From the IMG/VR virus record IMGVR_UViG_3300038701_002083, positions 1 to 25,760 of that record: 25,760 nt of DNA, one strand, 5' to 3'. This DNA comes from a virus. The number at the start of each line of letters is the position of its first letter. Positions within the stretch are counted from its first letter, which is position 1. Positions 1 through 6,578 of this stretch are shown piece after piece. The notes below the pieces were generated by a model. The model searched no databases and was not told where the DNA came from. It worked only from the letters and a program-made list of their open reading frames with translations. The position numbers were made by a program, and so were the translations under genes.

Positions 1-87
1 TCTATTGCACCAAAAGATAAAGCATTCTTCATGTTTAAAGCTCAAATTGCTGAGCACCGCCTTAAGAAAATGGACTTTGACAGCTAG
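1..87 (+). CDS. C-terminal end of an unidentified early gene (cut by window edge)
   Basis: The reading frame is open from base 1 and ends at TAG 85-87. It encodes a lysine-rich 28-residue tail ending in KKMDFDS. The next gene starts ten bases later and its ribosome binding site (GGAG) overlaps this stop, so the two are probably co-transcribed. Too little is left to name the protein. Its presence shows that the + strand early operon extends left of the window. Confidence 0.6.
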   Translation, partial: SIAPKDKAFFMFKAQIAEHRLKKMDFDS

Positions 88-96
88 GAGATATAC

Positions 97-549
97 ATGC
101 AGAAGGGAAGATTTGCAGTGAGTACGAGTGTCAAGCCAGACAAAACAATGGCTGATATTCGCAAGACATTGAAGAAATATGGGGCGGTATCGATTCATAT
201 CGCCGAGGACGACCGATTGAACAAAGTGGCTGTTGAGTTCATCTTATCTGAGCGACGTGTGCGCTTCGTGGTGACAATGCCGACGATGGCTGAGTGCTAT
301 CTCCGACGCGATGGTGGTCGCATGGGTGATGTGCAGGCGAAACAATCCTATGAAAAGCAGGTGCGGAGTGCGTGGCGGAGTCTCTATCTTGTCATCAAAG
401 GCAAGCTGGAATCGATTGAGATGGGGATTGAGACAATTGAGGAAGTCTTCATGGCACAACTCGTATTGTCCGATGGTAAAACATTAGCCGAGGTTGTTCT
501 TCCACAATTAGAAAGTGGTCAGTTGATGTTGAGTGGGGGGACATCATGA
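97..549 (+). CDS. Uncharacterised phage early protein, 150 aa
   Basis: The start ATG follows a strong ribosome binding site (GGAG about six bases upstream). The protein is soluble, with a beta-strand-rich N-terminal half and a helical C-terminal half whose core is SAWRSLYLVIKGKLESIE, followed by an acidic segment and LSDGKTLAEVVLPQ. From memory, this pattern resembles a family of phage proteins of unknown function found next to recombination or modification genes; I cannot confirm that without a search. There is no membrane segment and no obvious catalytic motif. Its stop overlaps the start of the ASCH gene by four bases (ATGA), so translation is coupled. The gene is certain enough; its function is unknown. 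Confidence 0.85.
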   Translation: MQKGRFAVSTSVKPDKTMADIRKTLKKYGAVSIHIAEDDRLNKVAVEFILSERRVRFVVTMPTMAECYLRRDGGRMGDVQAKQSYEKQVRSAWRSLYLVIKGKLESIEMGIETIEEVFMAQLVLSDGKTLAEVVLPQLESGQLMLSGGTS

Positions 550-959
550 AAGCAATCACGATATGGCAACCCTACGCCAGCCTGATTGCAAATGGGCATA
601 AGCAGTATGAAACGAGGAGCTGGGCAACGGCTTTCCGAGGCGTGTTGGCGATTCATTCCGCAAAGAAATGGGATATTGCTTTGCAACAGGAGACCGAAAC
701 TATAGCAGGGCGATTCCCTGAGTTAAATGGCTATGCGACACAAGAGTTACCACGCGGTTGTGTGATTGCCGCTGTGGAGCTGGTGGCGATTTATCGTGCT
801 GAAGATATACGTGATTCCCTGTCGGAGTTGGAACGGTCTGTCGGGAATTTTGCGACGGGTCGATATGCCTGGGAGATGAAGGTGATTAAGTTGCCTGATG
901 AGCCGATTCCAGCCAAAGGTCAACAGGGCTTGTGGAACTGGGAGTATCAGCGTGATTGA
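546..959 (+). CDS. ASCH-domain protein, 137 aa
   Basis: The N-terminus carries the ASCH hallmark: TIWQPYASLIANGHKQYETR, then W, then FRGVLAIHSAKKW (roughly residues 5-42). PRGCVIAAVELV and a C-terminal GLWNWEY complete the small beta-barrel. ASCH domains are PUA-like folds thought to bind RNA or modified nucleotides; some bacterial members are N4-acetylcytidine amidohydrolases and many phages carry one of unknown role. Here it sits in an early operon with a DNA methyltransferase, which would suit a part in nucleotide or nucleic-acid modification, but that is inference. The start overlaps the previous gene by ATGA, and the next gene starts inside its 3' end. Confidence 0.88.
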   Translation: MKAITIWQPYASLIANGHKQYETRSWATAFRGVLAIHSAKKWDIALQQETETIAGRFPELNGYATQELPRGCVIAAVELVAIYRAEDIRDSLSELERSVGNFATGRYAWEMKVIKLPDEPIPAKGQQGLWNWEYQRD

Positions 960-1149
960 TGTCTCGAAATTGAAGAAAAAATTAGGTGCGGAGTGGGTGA
1001 ATTATCACATCTACGAAACACATGTGCACGTGCATGGCGTATATGGTGGCGAGTATTTTGTCTGCAATTTGTCGATTTATCAGTTGTTTGCACGTGAGGA
1101 TGCTGATGATCGAGTGGGATATGTGGTGGAGCGAATCCGACATGATTAA
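952..1149 (+). CDS. Small unknown early protein, 65 aa (GTG start)
   Basis: The frame is open from an ATG at 898, but that start lies deep inside the ASCH gene without a ribosome binding site. GTG 952 is preceded by GGAG at 941-944 with seven bases of spacing and gives a protein starting MIDVSKLKKKLG, overlapping the ASCH gene by only eight bases. The middle is His/Tyr-rich (YHIYETHVHVHGVYGG), followed by a short helical C-terminus. I recognise no domain. The alternating H-V-H run could bind metal, but nothing else supports that. The next gene overlaps its 3' end by eight bases, so it is part of the same translationally coupled operon. Confidence 0.65.
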   Translation: MIDVSKLKKKLGAEWVNYHIYETHVHVHGVYGGEYFVCNLSIYQLFAREDADDRVGYVVERIRHD

Positions 1150-1387
1150 AAATGCCAAATTAACAATCATTACCTATCGGCTTGATGATTATATACACGG
1201 TCAAGAATTTGAATTCACATCACTCACCGAGGCTGAAAACAAAGCTGTCGAAATACTTAATCAGACAGGGAAGAAATGGCGACGCTGTGAGTTCAGTGTT
1301 GATCGACCTATTAATTTTGAATACACAACACAAAAACGATCTGATGGAATTATTTGTCTACGGATATTTGAAAAACAACATAAGTAA
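1142..1387 (+). CDS. Small unknown early protein, 81 aa
   Basis: The longer frame from 1022 lies almost wholly inside the preceding gene. The ATG at 1142, with GTGGAG about ten bases upstream, gives MIKNAKLTIITYRLDD and fits the overlapping style of the operon. The protein looks like a small alpha/beta fold: a beta-rich N-terminus, a helix around SLTEAENKAVEILNQTGKKW, and a beta-rich C-terminus. No domain is recognised. The end is followed by about 60 AT-rich bases before the next gene. Confidence 0.65.
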   Translation: MIKNAKLTIITYRLDDYIHGQEFEFTSLTEAENKAVEILNQTGKKWRRCEFSVDRPINFEYTTQKRSDGIICLRIFEKQHK

Positions 1388-1450
1388 GATTAAAGCGGTA
1401 AGCAGTTTTTTATATTCGTATCTTTCTATAGGGTTAAAAGGATAAGGAAA

Positions 1451-1786
1451 ATGATTGAAATATCAGGATTACCAATGATAAAAATCGATACTGTTATGAA
1501 CCATGACCATCAATATATCGGTGTTGTCTTCTTTGACAATTCAGATCAAGACGCTTTGATTATGACAGAGCTACATCCTACACGGAAACGTGCGAAACGT
1601 GAGGCGATATCACAATTTAAAAAGGCTTTATTTGAGTGTAGTCACCAATGGAAAGATGAAGGTGAATACAGCGAAGATAACGCTTGGGGCGGTATTGATT
1701 ATGTCCATACATCAACATGTAAAAATTGTGGATTACACAACACAACCAGAAGCGACAGAAGCATCTATGAAGAAAGAGAGGGCTAG
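1451..1786 (+). CDS. Small protein with a Cys/His zinc-binding site, 111 aa
   Basis: The start ATG follows AAGGA with good spacing. The N-terminal 50 residues have a beta-rich look; a basic stretch (HPTRKRAKREAISQFKKAL) follows. The C-terminal half has CSH (about residue 62) and CKNCG (about residue 96), together the C-x-H...C-x-x-C arrangement of a zinc ribbon. That is seen directly; DNA or RNA binding is only inferred. It ends six bases before the methyltransferase start, so the two are probably co-translated. Gene confidence is good; function is unknown. Confidence 0.75.
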   Translation: MIEISGLPMIKIDTVMNHDHQYIGVVFFDNSDQDALIMTELHPTRKRAKREAISQFKKALFECSHQWKDEGEYSEDNAWGGIDYVHTSTCKNCGLHNTTRSDRSIYEEREG

Positions 1787-1791
1787 CGCGG

Positions 1792-2583
1792 ATGGAACAG
1801 CTTCAGTACAACCATGTTTACAATTCCGACATCTTCACACTATGCGACAAATTAGCTGATGCTTCAGTAGATATGATATTAACAGATTTGCCCTACGGTA
1901 TGACAAATTGCAGATGGGATTCCATCATTCCTATTGATGCCATGTGGGAACAATTTACACGAATCATAAAAGATAATGGCGCAATCGTACTTACTGCAGT
2001 ACAGCCGTTCACATCTATGCTGATTGCATCCAACTATGAGATGTATCGCCACAACTGGATTTGGGACAAGAACCGCGCCCCGAATTTTATGAATGCAAAA
2101 AGAGAACCACTAAGACAGCATGAGGATATAATTGTATTTTCTAAAAAAGCAGTGAACTACAATCCTATCATGGTGGCTTCAGAACCACATGTCAGAGGGT
2201 CGAACAGTAAAAATAATGGGACTGTCTACGGTAAACGTAAGCAAGCCAAAAAGACAATTGCACATGATAAATATCCTAAAACGATATTGAAGATTCCAAC
2301 AACTGACAATGCTCAGAAGTTCCACCCCACGCAGAAGCCTGTGAAGCTATTCAAATATTTGATTGAGACTTATACAGATGCTCGAGCTATTGTGTTCGAT
2401 CCATGTTGTGGAAGCGGAACTACTGCCATAGCCTGCCAGAAGTCAAAACGGAATTATATTTGTGGTGATATATCTGCAGAGTATGTAGAGATTGCCAGAA
2501 ATCGTACAGGTGAACAGTTGACATTTAAACATGATGAGCCTGCTGAAGGTAAACAACAATTAAATCTATTTGCGACAAGCTGA
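1792..2583 (+). CDS. DNA methyltransferase, N4-cytosine/N6-adenine type, beta class
   Basis: Transfers a methyl group from S-adenosylmethionine to the exocyclic amine of adenine (or cytosine) in a target site. Catalytic motif IV is DLPYG at residues 32-36, and the S-adenosylmethionine-binding motif is FDPCCGSGTT from residue 202. Motif IV before motif I defines the beta class (PF01555), with the target-recognition region between them at about residues 110-190. The HPTQKPVKLFKYLI segment just before motif I is the usual motif X. Length (263 aa) is normal for phage orphan enzymes. No cognate restriction endonuclease is visible, so a role in protecting phage DNA or in regulation is more likely than a restriction-modification system. 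N6-adenine specificity is favoured by the DLPYG form but is not proven. Confidence 0.93.
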   Translation: MEQLQYNHVYNSDIFTLCDKLADASVDMILTDLPYGMTNCRWDSIIPIDAMWEQFTRIIKDNGAIVLTAVQPFTSMLIASNYEMYRHNWIWDKNRAPNFMNAKREPLRQHEDIIVFSKKAVNYNPIMVASEPHVRGSNSKNNGTVYGKRKQAKKTIAHDKYPKTILKIPTTDNAQKFHPTQKPVKLFKYLIETYTDARAIVFDPCCGSGTTAIACQKSKRNYICGDISAEYVEIARNRTGEQLTFKHDEPAEGKQQLNLFATS

Positions 2584-2638
2584 CAAAATAGAATACTAGA
2601 AAAGCCGATATATCAGATTGAAAAATTAGGAGATTCAC

Positions 2639-3163
2639 ATGATACACGAAACTATCAAAGAAGCACTTAAACAAAGCAAAGAATTAACCGACATGAGAGG
2701 AGATGGTGCTATCCCCCCGGTAAACTACGACATCGCCCTCTGCCTCTATGAGCGCGATCTTGATGGTACAGATGCCGCTACCCCATTTTTGGCACATTCA
2801 CGACCGCAAGACTTTGCTACCAATGAACACATGAAATATCAGTATTTCGGTGCGATGAAACACCATGAGCAAGACGGAAAGAAATATATGGTTTGTTATT
2901 TGATTCACTTGTATTGGGATGGCTCACGAGATGAAGATAGTGCAAGGAAGTTGATTCTAAACGCGGGACTCTTTGGATATGGCGAATGGAGACCGACAGC
3001 TCCCAGTGACCCACTCTTGATGGATGACTTTTGGCTGAGTGAACTGGGCGATCCACCCAATGGGTATTGGGAAGATTCTTCTAATGATTTTGCACCGTTT
3101 GATAACTTTGCTCGTCAGCCCTATCCGATGGTCGATCTAACAGGGATGCAGTCATCAGACTAG
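2639..3163 (+). CDS. Unknown early protein, 174 aa
   Basis: The start follows AGGAG with eight bases of spacing, after a 55-base gap from the methyltransferase. The protein is acidic and rich in Trp, Tyr, Asp and Pro, especially in the C-terminal half (YWEDSSNDFAPFDNF). It has no membrane segment and no motif I recognise. It is the last gene of the + strand operon: the stop codon TAG lies at the foot of a small hairpin (3163-3180) and the next gene is on the opposite strand. Confidence 0.75.
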   Translation: MIHETIKEALKQSKELTDMRGDGAIPPVNYDIALCLYERDLDGTDAATPFLAHSRPQDFATNEHMKYQYFGAMKHHEQDGKKYMVCYLIHLYWDGSRDEDSARKLILNAGLFGYGEWRPTAPSDPLLMDDFWLSELGDPPNGYWEDSSNDFAPFDNFARQPYPMVDLTGMQSSD

Positions 3164-3180
3164 CACAACCCACTTTGTGC
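3163..3180. terminator. Hairpin between convergent operons
   Basis: GCACAA (3163-3168) pairs with TTGTGC (3175-3180) across a six-base loop, starting at the last base of the stop codon of the 174-aa gene. There is no T-run, so it is at best a weak or factor-assisted terminator. The same arms recur at 9121-9138. Confidence 0.35.
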
Positions 3181-3189
3181 AAAGCCAAA

Positions 3190-3381
3190 TTACAAATCGT
3201 AGGGACGTGCAACTGCGCGTCCATTACTGATTTTTCGGGAAGGGGTCGCAACACAAATCAACAATACCCAGACAAATGGCAAGAAAATCCAAGCCAAAAA
3301 CGCAAGCAAATAATGTTGATGTGCCACAAGCATCAATAAAATCACCAACTCAGCCAATGAAAAGAAGATAAGAGCAATCAT
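3190..3381 (-). CDS. Small two-helix membrane protein, 63 aa (possible holin)
   Basis: Two hydrophobic segments fill most of the protein (about residues 2-19 and 24-45), joined by a short His-containing turn and followed by a basic C-terminus. Size and two-helix topology fit a small holin, a protein that permeabilises the membrane at lysis, but this rests only on topology and on its place at the end of the late operon. GGGGG sits a few bases before the start. Its last eight or so codons (encoding GRAVARPYDL and the stop) coincide with the REP-like palindrome at 3199-3222, so the C-terminus may have been replaced when that element inserted. Confidence 0.55.
   Translation of the reverse strand: MIALIFFSLAELVILLMLVAHQHYLLAFLAWIFLPFVWVLLICVATPSRKISNGRAVARPYDL
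3199..3222 (+). repeat. REP-like palindrome, copy A
   Basis: GTAG (3199-3202) is followed by GGACGTGC (3203-3210), loop AACT, and GCGCGTCC (3215-3222), an eight-pair stem with one wobble. A GTAG tetranucleotide at the foot of an imperfect palindrome is the layout of REP elements served by RAYT (REP-associated tyrosine transposases). Two further copies with the same GTAGGGAC start lie at 8731 and 20841. This copy overlaps the 3' end of a small membrane-protein gene. Confidence 0.6.
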
Positions 3382-3411
3382 AAAATCCCCCTAATATAAT
3401 TTAAATTAGAT

Positions 3412-3448
3412 ACAAAAACGCGGACACAGCAACCAAGCCATGTCCGCG
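3412..3448 (-). terminator. Rho-independent terminator
   Basis: Arms CGCGGACA (3419-3426) and TGTCCGCG (3441-3448) form a perfect eight-pair stem with a 14-base loop. On the - strand it is followed by a run of five T. It stands after the coiled-coil membrane protein gene and before the small two-helix gene, so it probably ends most late transcripts. Confidence 0.75.
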
Positions 3449-3468
3449 CTTCTTATTTCCGAGATATA

Positions 3469-3747
3469 TCACAATCCCATCGAAACATCAATTTCAATAT
3501 CGTTTCCCTCGTCATCCTTGGAGGGGGCTAGGGGTGCGGTAGCATCATTACTCAATCTCAATTCATTCAAGAGTTTTGCAACTTCAACCAGCACATCATC
3601 AACCTGATTAGGTGTCTCTTTACTTGCAGTTGTTAAGCCTGCTAACAATTCAGCGGTTTGCTTAGGTGGAAAACTCCGATGTGACCACCAAAACACCAAT
3701 ACCACCACAGCCAAAACCAGTAACTGGAATACTTGGTCAAATGTCAT
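3469..3747 (-). CDS. Single-span membrane protein, 92 aa
   Basis: Residues about 5-22 (VFQLLVLAVVVLVFWW) form one membrane helix, followed by a basic HRSFPPK stop-transfer segment, a helical middle (VDDVLVEVAKLLNELRL) and an acidic tail. The topology, with a short N-terminus outside and a helical cytoplasmic or periplasmic tail, is seen in holin-type or lysis accessory proteins, but nothing specific identifies it. Its start overlaps the stop of the upstream gene by ATGA, so the two are co-translated. It is the last gene before a strong terminator. Confidence 0.65.
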   Translation of the reverse strand: MTFDQVFQLLVLAVVVLVFWWSHRSFPPKQTAELLAGLTTASKETPNQVDDVLVEVAKLLNELRLSNDATAPLAPSKDDEGNDIEIDVSMGL

Positions 3748-3935
3748 TCTTGATCCTCTCCTAACAATCGTTCAATAAGTCGATTCTGCACAATCACTAC
3801 ACCACGCAAGGCTTCAATCTGCTCTGCCTGCGTCAATACACTAAAATTATCAGGCAATAATTGGCTCTTACGTCGTTTTAACCAGCGTTTATTCTTCTCA
3901 TATTGCCCTTGTTCTGATTCGGCTATTTTCGCCAT
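3744..3935 (-). CDS. Small basic helical protein, 63 aa
   Basis: A very basic N-terminal segment (YEKNKRWLKRRKSQLLP) is followed by a helix with coiled-coil character (LTQAEQIEALRGVVIVQNRLIERLLGEDQE). There is no membrane segment. It is coupled by ATGA to the single-span membrane protein downstream, so the two may act together, perhaps in lysis or as an anchor. The start has a GGGAAT-type weak ribosome binding site. No family is recognised. Confidence 0.55.
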   Translation of the reverse strand: MAKIAESEQGQYEKNKRWLKRRKSQLLPDNFSVLTQAEQIEALRGVVIVQNRLIERLLGEDQE

Positions 3936-3980
3936 CGCAATTCCCTTTGTCTAACGTTATGATTTTCGGCTATGGGTGGG

Positions 3981-4424
3981 TTATGCCTCACTCACAGTAA
4001 TCGTGACCGACCCACTTGCAAAATTTCCAACTGTTCTAAATACATAAATATCATATGTCCCAGCCTCAGGCGCATCTAATTCAAGTGTAACCGTACCCGT
4101 GACAGGAGCTTCAGCACCTGATCCGTATACTTCACCGTCAAGCAATACAACATAATTCAAATCATCGTCACTTGTATCATAAGTTACCGTTGGGTCAGCA
4201 TCACCAACAGTCATTGAAGTGGTTGATGCCGTCAAATTGAGATTACCCCAATTATCAAATATTTTTTGAGCTTTGTTCTGCTCACTGGTACTCGCATCAT
4301 CAGGTAAATGTAACCGTGTCCCATATGGACCAGTTGACACACCCAGCGAATCGGGAACAATCGTTGTCAGCATATTATTTACAACGTCAATCGGATAATT
4401 TGTAGCATCTGTAATTTCAATCAT
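3981..4424 (-). CDS. Tail-tip or fibre protein with C-terminal Ig-like domain, 147 aa
   Basis: The frame is open from 4460, but ATG 4424 has a strong AGGAGA ribosome binding site lying in the last codons of the upstream gene, so I choose it. The first 75 residues look like a phage-specific module (MIEITDATNYPIDVVNNML). Residues about 76-147 are a string of beta strands rich in Thr, Asp and Gly (LNLTASTTSMTVGDADPTV, then GTYDIYVFRTVG and SGSVTITVSEA), typical of bacterial Ig-like domains on phage virions that touch host surface sugars. Its place after the tail hub and another adhesin-like gene supports a role in receptor contact. The precise role is inferred. Confidence 0.7.
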   Translation of the reverse strand: MIEITDATNYPIDVVNNMLTTIVPDSLGVSTGPYGTRLHLPDDASTSEQNKAQKIFDNWGNLNLTASTTSMTVGDADPTVTYDTSDDDLNYVVLLDGEVYGSGAEAPVTGTVTLELDAPEAGTYDIYVFRTVGNFASGSVTITVSEA

Positions 4425-4425
4425 A

Positions 4426-4977
4426 TTATATCTCCTGTACCCAGAACATCGGGCGCACATCTTCTACAGCATTACTGGCATATAGCGTTGCCGTCTGGTT
4501 TGTTTTCCAACGGAGCTTGAATGTATGACTCCCAGCCGATAGCCCTGTGATCGGCACCACAAACGACACACTCTCATATTCCTGATTATAGGCAAGTTGT
4601 GCGATGCCATCGTCACTGAAATAATCTGACCCATCGACATCCACGTTAAAGTAAATCTTCGCAGTCCCCGACCCACTTGCACGTGCAAACCCAACAAACC
4701 CCACATACACAACCTGCCCGTTCGTTGTGATCGTCAAACTGAGATTTGTCCCGTCCACATCTGCAAATGATGAAGATGTTGTGCTGTAGTCACTACCTTC
4801 ATCCGCCGTGTACGAATCGTTGTTGTCCAATACACTTTTGAAAAAAGCCTGATTATCGCGGACATAGGCATTGAGGTCTGTTGATGTCAGTGGTTCGGAT
4901 GACCATGTTTTGGGTGTTGTCCACGCCTGCAGAAGAATTTTCCAAATGACAATAAAAAAGAATGCTAAAAATTTCAT
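4426..4977 (-). CDS. Probable tail fibre / minor tail protein, 183 aa
   Basis: The core opening WTTPKTWSSEPLTSTDLNAY and VRDN matches a short module common in phage minor tail proteins (roughly W-x-x-G-x-x-LTAxDLNxxxRDN). It is followed by a Thr/Ser/Gly-rich beta-strand region, likely a jelly-roll-type domain (NGQVVYVGFVGFARASGSGTAKI and so on). Unusually, 18 mostly hydrophobic residues precede the module (MKFLAFFFIVIWKILLQAW) and look like a signal or membrane segment. The AGGGAGA ribosome binding site is well placed for that ATG and I see no usable later start. It lies directly downstream of the hub gene, nine bases apart. Confidence 0.7.
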   Translation of the reverse strand: MKFLAFFFIVIWKILLQAWTTPKTWSSEPLTSTDLNAYVRDNQAFFKSVLDNNDSYTADEGSDYSTTSSSFADVDGTNLSLTITTNGQVVYVGFVGFARASGSGTAKIYFNVDVDGSDYFSDDGIAQLAYNQEYESVSFVVPITGLSAGSHTFKLRWKTNQTATLYASNAVEDVRPMFWVQEI

Positions 4978-4986
4978 AGTGTCTCC

Positions 4987-6570
4987 CTAATATCCGATAA
5001 TATCATCACCATCAATCGAGCTTTCATCGATAATGAAATAAGGTGTTGTGTTATTGCTTCTTAAATACCACTTTAATTGATAAAGATTGCGCCCTGCATC
5101 GTACTGATGGAACTCCCCAAGCACGACATATTCTTCATCGTGTGCTGTCCAACTATCTTGAATCTGAACAACATCGCCGATAGTCACACTCATCACATCA
5201 CCGAAATTATCATCGTCAACAATAATCGTGACCGAATCCAGTACACGACGCATAGTCTTGTGACGCAACAAAAGAAAATTCGCGATATTCTGAGCAAAGT
5301 CATCACGAGAAATATAAGGACCACGCACAGGCGGAAGGGGTTGTAAATTGTATTGAAAAATACTTTCACCATTCCGTGCTTCGGCAATTTGCTCCTGATA
5401 CATCGTAATCGGAGTACCTCTCACCTTGAGAGATGTAATATTAACCGACTTATCCGTTGTATTCTCGAAGGTTAATCGCCCACCTGTGCCATTCAAATCG
5501 GCTTCGCGATACACCTGCGTTGTGATTTCGTTGTCGTCTTCATCAGTGACGATGATGTCAGACCCGATCTCAGGCTCATCCACGACCAGCGCGGCGATAG
5601 TTTCATCTTCATTATCAGGGTCACTAAACCTGACTCGAATCGTTTTTGTACTTCCCGCGGATATATCAATCGGTGTTTGTTCCGATTGAAACATAATGCT
5701 ATTCGGTGTGCCAACCTTACGCGGCGTATAATGCACCTTCACATCGTTGTAGACAGGTGTAGTCATCACCTTCACATCGCTAAATTCTGTCAATGTTAAG
5801 GATGTACTCTGCAAACGGTCATGATAACGGCTATGCCAGTGGAATTTATTATCTCTAGGCTGATAGAAAAAACGACCAAATCCCTCTGCATTACAAACAT
5901 CAGAGGCAAACATCATCGCCTTCTGCACAGGCACATCATATTGATCTTTCCGCAACACATCGCCCACATATTCCATCGTGGTATAACCCGTCTCAATATC
6001 GGTATACAATGGGACGTGTGTATCTGCATCAAAAATCAAAGAATCGCCATCAATAGATGACGCATCGATAAAGAAATAGGTTGATGTATATGGCAAGGTT
6101 AAATCGCCTGTACCCATCATATTTGCAATCGCGGTCGATGTTGTCACATCCTGCTCAACATCAGGCTCATATTCCAGCATTTGGAATCGTTCCATCGCAC
6201 AAACACACTGCACTTCAACTGTCTGTACCCCAAATTTACCGGGATGTTCGATAATCTTGCTGGTGTAATAGATGAACTCATGCGATGTGCCATCACAAGA
6301 CACGATAAATTTGACCTGCAAACTGCTGTGAAGCAGGTTGTAAAAATCTGCCCCCACTTTCTCAAATGACAGTTCAGAATCGCTATTGTGCAGGGTAAAC
6401 TTTGCCTGATTCACAGGCGCAACATAAGCTGATGGATTACTCTCCGTTTGTTTACCACTTGGAAAACCACTGGTGAAGAAGATGCCATCCCGAGCCCGTT
6501 CTGTCACATTGGATAAGGGGTGGTCAAAACTGTTGTTTCTGTTTAAATCAATGTAAATTTCAATGTCCAT
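4987..6570 (-). CDS. Tail hub / distal tail protein, 527 aa
   Basis: Size, place right after the tape measure and beta-rich content fit a siphovirus tail hub or baseplate protein (Dit/Tal-like), which closes the tube and carries the fibres. The N-terminus (MDIEIYIDLNRNN, then SNVTERARDGIFFTSGF) has the look of tail proteins of this class, and the middle is a long run of beta strands. A motif occurs twice: FFIDASSIDGDSLIFD near residue 167 and FIIDESSIDGDDIIGY at the extreme C-terminus. Such an Asp/Gly-Asp motif might bind calcium, but that is speculation. The stop is TAG and the start overlaps nothing. No enzymatic domain is evident. Confidence 0.75.
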   Translation of the reverse strand: MDIEIYIDLNRNNSFDHPLSNVTERARDGIFFTSGFPSGKQTESNPSAYVAPVNQAKFTLHNSDSELSFEKVGADFYNLLHSSLQVKFIVSCDGTSHEFIYYTSKIIEHPGKFGVQTVEVQCVCAMERFQMLEYEPDVEQDVTTSTAIANMMGTGDLTLPYTSTYFFIDASSIDGDSLIFDADTHVPLYTDIETGYTTMEYVGDVLRKDQYDVPVQKAMMFASDVCNAEGFGRFFYQPRDNKFHWHSRYHDRLQSTSLTLTEFSDVKVMTTPVYNDVKVHYTPRKVGTPNSIMFQSEQTPIDISAGSTKTIRVRFSDPDNEDETIAALVVDEPEIGSDIIVTDEDDNEITTQVYREADLNGTGGRLTFENTTDKSVNITSLKVRGTPITMYQEQIAEARNGESIFQYNLQPLPPVRGPYISRDDFAQNIANFLLLRHKTMRRVLDSVTIIVDDDNFGDVMSVTIGDVVQIQDSWTAHDEEYVVLGEFHQYDAGRNLYQLKWYLRSNNTTPYFIIDESSIDGDDIIGY

Positions 6571-6578
6571 ACGCCCCC

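Noticed and set aside
898-951. ATG 898 as start of the 65-aa early gene
   Set aside because: It lies inside the ASCH gene without a ribosome binding site; GTG 952 has GGAG at the right distance.
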